Positions 55,824 through 64,000 of a DNA stretch of 64,000 nucleotides are shown piece after piece. The first letter of the stretch is position 1, and each line of letters starts with the position of its first letter. This stretch comes from Telmatospirillum sp. Lineage in GTDB: Bacteria; Pseudomonadota; Alphaproteobacteria; Rhodospirillales; Magnetospirillaceae. A model generated the notes under the pieces. It made no database searches. It was not told the DNA's origin and saw only the letters and a program-made list of their open reading frames with translations. The DNA lies in NCBI GenBank assembly GCA_031291415.1, contig JARLJB010000217.1, forward strand, positions 1 to 64,000. Reading direction: 5' to 3'. Made by a program: the position numbers and the translations under genes.

Positions 55824-56801
55824 CTAAAGCCCGCCCGGCTTCAATGCCTGGCGAATCAGATCGGCGTCGGCGTTACCGCCGCTCAACACCAGTCCGACTT
55901 TACGCCCGGCCATCTCGGTTCGTTCGGCCAGCAGCGCGGCAAGCGGAGCGGCACCGGCCCCTTCCGCCAAGTTGTGAGTATCCGAAAGATAGTAGCGCAT
56001 GGCAGCCAATATGGCGTCGTCGGAGACCGTCACCACGCGATCGGCGCCGCCGATGATGACGTCGACGGCAGTTGGATCGGGCACCCGGCACGCCAGGCCG
56101 TCGGCCAGAGTATGGACGGTCGGTGTCGACATCGGCCGCCCGGCCCAGAAGCTGTCGGCATAGGCCGGCGCCCCTTCGGCCACCACGCCGACGATACGGG
56201 TGGACAGTCCAAGCGCGTCGCGCGCGGCAATCATCGCGCAGATCCCGGACCCCAGGCCGATCGGCACATAGACGGTATCGAGACTGGGCACCGCGCGGAG
56301 GAATTCCAACGCCGCGCTGGCGACGCCCCACACCAACCAGGGATGAAACGAGGGAACCATATGGAGCCCCCGTTCCCCGGCCAGCCGCAGGGCCAATTCG
56401 CGGGCTTCCTGGAAATCCTCGCCCTGTTCGATCAATTCGGCGCCCAGCGCCCGCATCGCGGCGTTCTTTTCCGGGTTGTTGCCTTCAGGAACGACGATTA
56501 CCGCCGGCAATCCGGCACGGGCAGCCGCGAAAGCGACACTTTGTCCGTGATTGCCGCGCGTCGCAGCGATCACGCCGGCAACATCGGGAACAGATTCCCG
56601 AAGACGCTCCATATAGACGATGCCGCCACGCAGCTTGAACGCGCCGACCGGCCCGTGATTCTCATGCTTGACCCAGACCTCGGCCCCCGTCCGTTCGGCA
56701 AGCAACGGCCAGGCATACTGCGGCGTCGGCGCCATGACCTGATAAACGCGGTGGGCGGCGGCTTCCAATTCGGCCAACATGACCCGGCGTTCGGCGGTCA
56801 T
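55824..56801 (-). CDS. PLP-dependent threonine/serine dehydratase-like enzyme
   Basis: A 325-residue fold-type II PLP enzyme. The PLP lysine is in HGPVGAFKLRGGIVYM near 54, an Asn loop in ATRGNHGQSVAFAA, and the phosphate cradle in VPIGLGSGICAMIAA. These fit threonine deaminase and serine dehydratase; there is no C-terminal ACT domain, so it is the short catabolic type or a relative such as a diaminopropionate- or hydroxyaspartate-acting enzyme. Its ATG overlaps the thiD stop (ATGA), so it belongs to the folP-glmM-thiD run, an odd partner. Confidence 0.85.
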   Translation of the reverse strand: MTAERRVMLAELEAAAHRVYQVMAPTPQYAWPLLAERTGAEVWVKHENHGPVGAFKLRGGIVYMERLRESVPDVAGVIAATRGNHGQSVAFAAARAGLPAVIVVPEGNNPEKNAAMRALGAELIEQGEDFQEARELALRLAGERGLHMVPSFHPWLVWGVASAALEFLRAVPSLDTVYVPIGLGSGICAMIAARDALGLSTRIVGVVAEGAPAYADSFWAGRPMSTPTVHTLADGLACRVPDPTAVDVIIGGADRVVTVSDDAILAAMRYYLSDTHNLAEGAGAAPLAALLAERTEMAGRKVGLVLSGGNADADLIRQALKPGGL

Positions 56802-57622
56802 CCTGTCGCTCCAAAGGGTCTGACCGTATGTCCGTGATTGAGCGGCCCATGCCCATGACCGAAGCCGGGCGCCGACAAAATGGCCTGTCTCACATATCGC
56901 CGGGCTCGCGCAACGGCCTCCTTGACAGGCAGGTCTTGCGCCAGGCCGGTGGCAATGGCCGAAGCCAGAGTGCAGCCCGTTCCATGCGTGCTGGTGGTGT
57001 CGATCCGTTCCTGCTCGAAGGTCTCGACGCCGTCAGCGGTAATCAGCACGTCGACCAGCCGCGGCCCCACCAGATGCCCGCCCTTGACCAGAACCGCCTT
57101 TGAACCGCGAGCCATCAGAACCTGTCCGGCGGCGATCATCCCGTCGACATCGTTGACGGCAAGACCGGTCAGGGCTTCAGCTTCGGGGAGATTGGGCGTC
57201 ACCAGCCAGGCCATCGGAATCAGGCGGCCGAGCAAGGCGGCATGCGCCGCATCGTCGAGAAGCTTATGGCCGCCCTTGGCCACCATCACCGGGTCGACCA
57301 CCAGTGGCAAGCGAGGTGAACGCTGTTCCAGCGCCCGGGCAATCGCTTCGATGGCTTCGGGCTTGCTCAACATGCCGGTTTTAACGACGTCGGCGCCAAT
57401 ATCGTCCAAAACCAGATCGATCTGCTGGACGATGAAATCGGCCGGCACGTCGTGGACACCGAAAACGCCCCGCGTATTTTGCGCGGTAAGCGCGGTGATC
57501 GCCGTCGCCGCATAGCCGCCCAAAGCGGTAACCGTCTTGATGTCGGCCTGGATGCCAGCGCCGCCGCCACTGTCGGAGCCGGCGATGATCAGAACGCGGC
57601 CCCGTTGCGCCGAGGCCGTCAC
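56798..57622 (-). CDS. thiD: Hydroxymethylpyrimidine/phosphomethylpyrimidine kinase
   Basis: A 274-residue ribokinase-fold kinase that phosphorylates HMP and HMP-P in thiamine synthesis. Signatures are [49 protein letters not shown], the catalytic [17 protein letters not shown] and the C-terminal helix. It begins with GTG overlapping the glmM stop (GTGA) and overlaps the downstream dehydratase gene by 4 bp, so translation is coupled along the run. Confidence 0.95.
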   Translation of the reverse strand: MTASAQRGRVLIIAGSDSGGGAGIQADIKTVTALGGYAATAITALTAQNTRGVFGVHDVPADFIVQQIDLVLDDIGADVVKTGMLSKPEAIEAIARALEQRSPRLPLVVDPVMVAKGGHKLLDDAAHAALLGRLIPMAWLVTPNLPEAEALTGLAVNDVDGMIAAGQVLMARGSKAVLVKGGHLVGPRLVDVLITADGVETFEQERIDTTSTHGTGCTLASAIATGLAQDLPVKEAVARARRYVRQAILSAPGFGHGHGPLNHGHTVRPFGATG

Positions 57623-58983
57623 GGCTGCACCACCGCCGCCCGGCGGATGGCATCGATGATGTCGTCGACGATCTCGGCGATCAGGCTCTCGCTCTCGCCT
57701 TCGGCCATGACGCGGATCAACGGCTCGGTTCCGGATTTGCGGATCAACACTCGCCCGGTTCCGGTCAGCCTCGTCTCGCCGTCCGCGATCGCCTTGACGA
57801 CGGCCGGATCATGTAACACCGTGCCGCTCAAGTCGGCGGGAACCCTTATATTCTTCAGCAACTGTGGCAGAGGCTCGAACAGCCGCAGCACCCGACTGGC
57901 CGGTTGCTTGGCTTGCACCAGCGCGGCCAGCACCTGCAACGCGGCCACCAGGCCGTCACCGGTCGTCGAATAGTCGGAAAGGATGACATGGCCCGACTGT
58001 TCGCCGCCCAGATTGAAGCCATCGCGGCGCATCCACTCAAGTACATAACGATCGCCGACATTGGCCCGATGCAGCTTCAGTCCACGGCCGGCCAGAAAAC
58101 GCTCCAACCCGAGATTGGACATCACCGTCGCCACGACGCCGTCGCCCCGCAGAGTGCCTTTGTCATGCCAGGCGCGCGCGATCAGGGCCATCACCTGATC
58201 GCCGTCCACCGATTGCCCGAATTCGTCGCACATGACCAGACGATCAGCATCTCCGTCGAGCGCCAACCCGAGGTGGGCGCCATGGGCCACCACCTGGCTT
58301 TTCATCGCGTCGGTCGACAGCGACCCACAATCGCGGTTGATATTGAAACCGTCGGGATGAACGCCGACCGGAACCACTTCGGCGCCCAGTTCCCAAAGAA
58401 CCGTCGGCGCCACCTTGTAGGCCGCGCCATTGGCGCAATCGATGACGATTTTCAATCCGTCGAGACGCAGGCCACGGGGAAAAGTGCTCTTGGTATATTC
58501 GATATAGCGTCCCAGAGCGTCGTCCAGACGCCGGGCCCGTCCGAGTGCCGATGGCGCCACCCGATGGGCGGCCAGGCCATTTTCCATGCAGGCCTCGATT
58601 TCGCCTTCCGTCTCGTCAGACAGCTTGAACCCGTCAGGGCCGAACAACTTGATACCGTTGTCTTCATAAGGGTTATGCGAGGCCGAGATCATCACCCCGA
58701 GATCGGCCCGCATCGAGCGGGTCAACATGGCGACGGCGGGAGTGGGCAGCGGCCCCAGAAGCACCACATCCATGCCGACCGAGGTAAAACCGGCGGTCAG
58801 CGCCGGCTCCAGCATGTAGCCGGACAAACGCGTATCCTTACCGATGACGACCGTGTGCCGATATGTTCCACGGGTAAAGAAATGTCCCGCCGCGATGCCC
58901 AACCGCATGGCCGTCTCGGCGGTCATCGGCTCCATATTGGCGGTACCCCTTACCCCATCAGTACCGAACAGCTTGCGCGTCAT
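57619..58983 (-). CDS. glmM: Phosphoglucosamine mutase
   Basis: A 454-residue enzyme that converts glucosamine 6-phosphate to glucosamine 1-phosphate for peptidoglycan and LPS. The start [16 protein letters not shown], the phosphoserine loop [17 protein letters not shown] near 100, the metal-binding [15 protein letters not shown] and the phosphate-binding [17 protein letters not shown] identify it. GGAG lies before the ATG at 58983. It follows folP by 48 bp, the ftsH-folP-glmM order seen in many bacteria. Confidence 0.96.
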   Translation of the reverse strand: MTRKLFGTDGVRGTANMEPMTAETAMRLGIAAGHFFTRGTYRHTVVIGKDTRLSGYMLEPALTAGFTSVGMDVVLLGPLPTPAVAMLTRSMRADLGVMISASHNPYEDNGIKLFGPDGFKLSDETEGEIEACMENGLAAHRVAPSALGRARRLDDALGRYIEYTKSTFPRGLRLDGLKIVIDCANGAAYKVAPTVLWELGAEVVPVGVHPDGFNINRDCGSLSTDAMKSQVVAHGAHLGLALDGDADRLVMCDEFGQSVDGDQVMALIARAWHDKGTLRGDGVVATVMSNLGLERFLAGRGLKLHRANVGDRYVLEWMRRDGFNLGGEQSGHVILSDYSTTGDGLVAALQVLAALVQAKQPASRVLRLFEPLPQLLKNIRVPADLSGTVLHDPAVVKAIADGETRLTGTGRVLIRKSGTEPLIRVMAEGESESLIAEIVDDIIDAIRRAAVVQP

Positions 58984-59031
58984 TCCTGGCTCCACTCATT
59001 CCTGCTCAATTTTCAGCCACGACGGTCGCAA

Positions 59032-60180
59032 TCAGGCGCGCCGCATGCCACGCCAAACGGCAACCGCCTGAATGGTTTCCGCGACGTCGTGAACCCTGAG
59101 GATCTGCGCCCCCTGGTCAAGCCCGACGAGAGCCGCCGACAAAGAACCGGCCAGCCGCTCGGAAGGTGGCGCGCCGGACAGCTTGCCGATAAAGGTCTTC
59201 CGGCTGACCCCCAGCAACACGGGCAGACCCAAGGCATGATAGAGGCTGAGCCGGGCAAGAATCTGCAGATTATGTTCCACCGTCTTGCCGAAGCCGATCC
59301 CCGGATCGATACAAAGACGGCTTGCCGGAATGCCGGCGGCGCGGCAGACAGCGACTCGTTCTTCCAGATAGTCGTAAACGTCGAGCGGCGCGAAGGCGTA
59401 GTGCGGATCCTTCTGCATGGTTCCCGGCTCGCCTTGCATATGCATCAGCATGATGGCGGCGCCGCTTTTGGCCGCGACGGTCAGCGACTGCGGATCCCCG
59501 GAAAGCGCCGTGATATCGTTGATGATGGCGGCTCCCGCCTCGACAGCGGCCCCCATAACGGACGCATGCCGGGTATCGACCGACACCGTCGCCCCCTGCC
59601 CCGCCAGAGCCCGGATCACCGGCACGACGCGGCTGATTTCCTCTTCCGGGCTGACCGTATCGGCCCCCGGACGCGTCGATTCTCCGCCAATGTCGAGGAT
59701 GTCGGCGCCGGCCGCCAGCAGATGCTGTCCGTGGGCGATCGCCCGGTCCGTATCGAAAAACTTGCCACCGTCCGAAAAGCTGTCGGGCGTCACATTGACG
59801 ATCCCCATGACCTGCGGGCGCCCCATATCGAGCCCGGCGAAGGCCGGGCGCGCCTTGCCCAGTTTGGTCAACAGAGAACCGACGTAGCGAGCGACCTCGG
59901 GACCTTCAGCCTCCGACCAATCGAGCACGTCGCTGAACGGAGCAACCGCCTCGATGAGTTGGCCTCCGTCGCGCAGCAACACGCTGCAGGCCGAAAAACT
60001 GAGACCGCCACCGGCGAGCCCCCAGGCTTGGCCGGAGGTAACGGCCGCCGCCGCGGTCTTGCCGGCGACGATACCGGCCGGCGCCACATAAAGTCGCCCG
60101 GCCAGGCTTCCCTTGGCGGCGACATGGGACAAGCCCCGCGGAAGCGCGGGGCTTGTTTCCAGAACCAGTGATGATGTCAT
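59032..60180 (-). CDS. folP: Dihydropteroate synthase with a 120-residue N-terminal extension
   Basis: A 382-residue protein; usual FolP is about 280. The catalytic part starts at about residue 122 with VMGIVNVTPDSFSDGGKFFD, then DILDIGGESTRPGAD, VSVDTRHASVMGAAVEAGA, MLMHMQGEPGTMQKDP and the closing SRKTFIGKLSG. It condenses dihydropterin pyrophosphate with p-aminobenzoate in folate synthesis. The N-terminal 120 residues are unlike a known domain; similar extensions occur in some relatives. Internal ATG starts do not give a better match. It starts 4 bp after ftsH. Confidence 0.93.
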   Translation of the reverse strand: MTSSLVLETSPALPRGLSHVAAKGSLAGRLYVAPAGIVAGKTAAAAVTSGQAWGLAGGGLSFSACSVLLRDGGQLIEAVAPFSDVLDWSEAEGPEVARYVGSLLTKLGKARPAFAGLDMGRPQVMGIVNVTPDSFSDGGKFFDTDRAIAHGQHLLAAGADILDIGGESTRPGADTVSPEEEISRVVPVIRALAGQGATVSVDTRHASVMGAAVEAGAAIINDITALSGDPQSLTVAAKSGAAIMLMHMQGEPGTMQKDPHYAFAPLDVYDYLEERVAVCRAAGIPASRLCIDPGIGFGKTVEHNLQILARLSLYHALGLPVLLGVSRKTFIGKLSGAPPSERLAGSLSAALVGLDQGAQILRVHDVAETIQAVAVWRGMRRA

Positions 60181-60184
60181 CGCG

Positions 60185-62119
<1,935 letters not shown>

Positions 62120-62214
62120 ACAACGATCCCTCGATCGGCGTGTCGTGGTTTCGGCCGATGGGCCGACCCGCACGATCTACAGATAATGCAGCCTGAATAC
62201 GAAACAAGGCAATC

Positions 62215-63516
62215 TCATACCGGGGTGACCGGATTGGCTGGTGTGAAAAACAGCCGTGCCACGGACAAGTCGTCACCACCCCCCCTTTTGTATCCTAGGT
62301 GGGGAACGACGGAAATGCCATGCCGATCGACAAGAGCCGGCAATGTATCGATCACCGACAGCGGAATCGACGTTTTTTCCCCGACCGCGTCCCGGATTTC
62401 TTGCCAGCCCGCCCGTCCGAGAGCGCGAATCTCCCCCTCGCCCCGACCTCGGAGCGAAAGACTGTAACGCCGATCCCACACCACGTCGTCACCCCCCTCG
62501 ACCGCCAACGCCGGCAGAACGGCCGCGGCCTCCCGGCAGACCAGAACCCGTCCCCTTCGGGGCGTTAATAGGCAACCGCCGAAGGTTCGTCTTTTGAACC
62601 TGCCGCCGCCGAGCTCGCCAAACAGCCGCTCAAGCCCCGCCAGACGCGGCGGATAGATGCTTCCGCCGATCATCCGGCAAAGATGAGCAAGCGATCGCAG
62701 GGCGATCTCCTGCGGAACGGCGGTCAAGATTGTCGGATCGAGCCATGCATATCCGATCGGATCGATTTCAACGGCCGACACCATCAGCGCGTTGGTCGCG
62801 GCGTCGAGAGCCTGACGGGCGCGACGGAGGCTTTTGGCGGTTGCGGCCAGGCGATCGGCGCCCAGCCCCTCGCCGACCAAGGTTGGGATCGTGCGGCGAA
62901 GACGGACCCGTAGGAACCGCTCGTTGAGGTTGGACGGATCCTCGATCCAGTCCTGTCCGGCCACCCGAAGGGTTTCGGCCAGGCGAACCCGGGGAATTTC
63001 CAGCAGCGGACGAAGCAGTTGGGCTTCGGGGAACGCCACCCGCGGAGCCATCGCCGCCAGACCATCGACACCGCTTCCCCGGCCCAGGCGAAGCAGAAAG
63101 GTCTCGGCCTGATCGTCCTGATGATGCGCCACCAACAGGTGCAAGACGCCATGATCCGCACACCAAACGCGCAACAGGCGGTAGCGGGCATCGCGGGCGG
63201 CGGCTTCGATACCGGTCGCCGGTTTGGCACCGTCCCAGACGACCGTGTGATGATTGATGTCACGCACCGCAAGCCAGGCTGCCACCTGCGAGGCCTCCGA
63301 GGCGGCCTCGGGACGCAACCCGTGATCGACGGTCACCGCGTGAATTCTGCCGCCCCGCGCCTTCGCCCAGGACGACGCCAACAGACACAGCGCCATGCTG
63401 TCGGACCCTCCCGAAACGGCGACCGCCATTTCGGGGTTATCTTCAAACGGCCCAAGACAGGCCATCAAGCCGGCGAATTCGTCATCCGTCAGAGGTCTGT
63501 CGGGTCGACTGGACAA
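62215..63516 (-). CDS. tilS: tRNA(Ile)-lysidine synthetase
   Basis: A 433-residue ATPase that turns C34 of tRNA-Ile(CAU) into lysidine so it reads AUA. The PP-loop VAVSGGSDSMALCLLASSW is near residue 33, followed by the TilS pattern VDHGLRPEAASEA, ARDARYRLL and VAHHQDDQAETFLLRL, and a C-terminal substrate-binding part. The start is uncertain: TTG at 63516 follows the upstream stop by 7 bp but has no ribosome site; ATGs at 63594 and 63582 overlap cpoB. It precedes ftsH, the usual alphaproteobacterial order. Confidence 0.9.
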   Translation of the reverse strand: MSSRPDRPLTDDEFAGLMACLGPFEDNPEMAVAVSGGSDSMALCLLASSWAKARGGRIHAVTVDHGLRPEAASEASQVAAWLAVRDINHHTVVWDGAKPATGIEAAARDARYRLLRVWCADHGVLHLLVAHHQDDQAETFLLRLGRGSGVDGLAAMAPRVAFPEAQLLRPLLEIPRVRLAETLRVAGQDWIEDPSNLNERFLRVRLRRTIPTLVGEGLGADRLAATAKSLRRARQALDAATNALMVSAVEIDPIGYAWLDPTILTAVPQEIALRSLAHLCRMIGGSIYPPRLAGLERLFGELGGGRFKRRTFGGCLLTPRRGRVLVCREAAAVLPALAVEGGDDVVWDRRYSLSLRGRGEGEIRALGRAGWQEIRDAVGEKTSIPLSVIDTLPALVDRHGISVVPHLGYKRGGGDDLSVARLFFTPANPVTPV

Positions 63517-63523
63517 GGGCGGA

Positions 63524-64000
63524 TCAGCAGCCGAGCTTCTGTTTCTCCGACGCCGCCTGGCGCCGCAAGTTGTCGGCGGCATCGGGGTATTCACTCGAGA
63601 ACCGCTGCAGGGCCGCGCACGCTTCCTTCTTCTTGCTGAGATTGCTCATCGACAAGCCGACCTTCAGAAGACTTTCGCCGGCTTTCGCCGATTTCGGATA
63701 TTTCCGGTAGGCATCAAGGAAGGTCACAGCGGCCTGGTCATATTGCCCCTGCGAATAGGAGATCTGCGCCAGCCAGTACATGGCATTGCCGGCCAAGGGA
63801 TCCTGCGGATGCTGGGCGACGAAAGCCTGGAACGCTTTGCTCGCGCCGGGATTATCCGAAGCCTTCAATAGACCAAAGGCATAATCGAACTGTTCTTGCG
63901 GCGTCTTGCCAACCAGCGCGGTCGGAGCGGCAGCCGGTGCCGCATTGCCGCCGGCTGGAGGATGGACAAGACTGCCGGCCGGAGCGTCGGCCGCGGACTT
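63524..64000 (-). CDS. cpoB: Cell division coordinator CpoB (YbgF), 3' part
   Basis: The C-terminal 158 residues of a Tol-Pal-associated periplasmic protein; the gene continues past the right edge. Two or three TPR repeats are visible (ASKAFQAFVAQHPQDPLAGN, then YWLAQISYSQGQYDQAAVTF and KVGLSMSNLSKKKEACAALQ), after an alanine/proline-rich linker. CpoB links outer-membrane constriction to peptidoglycan synthesis. In this lineage it is followed by tilS and ftsH, as here. Confidence 0.9.
   Translation of the reverse strand, partial: KSAADAPAGSLVHPPAGGNAAPAAAPTALVGKTPQEQFDYAFGLLKASDNPGASKAFQAFVAQHPQDPLAGNAMYWLAQISYSQGQYDQAAVTFLDAYRKYPKSAKAGESLLKVGLSMSNLSKKKEACAALQRFSSEYPDAADNLRRQAASEKQKLGC

Noticed and set aside
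57904-60171. A 755-codon open frame on the plus strand
   Set aside because: It runs antisense through glmM and folP, is rich in Arg, Gln and His and shows no domain; it is a by-product of high GC in the real genes.

Overview
The window looks like chromosome of a GC-rich alphaproteobacterium, most likely a member of the Rhodospirillales (Magnetospirillum/Telmatospirillum-like). This rests on gene content and order: hisZ-purA, serC-serA, rluD-rpoH, and the run cpoB-tilS-ftsH-folP-glmM-thiD. No rRNA or 16S marker is present, so the placement is inference.

Layout. 1-250: one end of an IS481-type insertion sequence. 332-1504: an exported formylglycine-generating-enzyme-like protein and a DUF2892 membrane protein. 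1784-8132: a complete fructose PTS (fruB-fruK-fruA) with a divergent LacI-type regulator and two palindromic operators. 8152-13257: a NMT1-type ABC importer with an amidohydrolase/deaminase and a divergent LysR regulator; the importer mRNA has a structured leader. 13249-18916: a ModA-like protein, a small secreted protein, a 7TM-PAS-GGDEF diguanylate cyclase, a yybP-ykoY-type manganese riboswitch in front of a CaCA exchanger, the tail of a broken CDF metal exporter, and a CHAP-domain lipoprotein.

19316-31617 is the most unusual region: a molybdoenzyme locus. It encodes a Tat-exported catalytic subunit that resembles the acetylene hydratase/catechol-dehydroxylase branch of the DMSO reductase family, a four-cluster Fe-S subunit, a DmsC-like anchor, a TorD-type chaperone, NapG-like, NapH-like and polyferredoxin electron carriers, a protein made of two copies of an unknown module, a possible small membrane protein, and a sigma-54 activator with GAF domains. 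A second transcription unit, a moaA copy, is divergent. The intergenic region between them holds two correctly spaced -24/-12 promoters, one per direction, around a 20-bp palindrome that is a good candidate for the activator site. Together these suggest an inducible anaerobic respiratory system of unknown substrate with its own cofactor-supply gene.

32243-41429: a Tat-exported SMP-30/gluconolactonase behind two LacI-type operators, a gene-free stretch with palindromes, the prkA-yeaH-spoVR stress operon, a small TubC-like protein, a P-loop kinase-like protein and a soluble chemoreceptor. 41492-64000 is mostly housekeeping: tRNA-Glu(CTC), a JAMM protease, an rluD-type synthase, rpoH, a tail-anchored pseudokinase with a 4TM partner, purA, hisZ, a chemoreceptor, serA, serC, a PLP dehydratase, thiD, glmM, folP, ftsH, tilS and the 3' part of cpoB. 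Several short palindromic repeats recur at gene ends.
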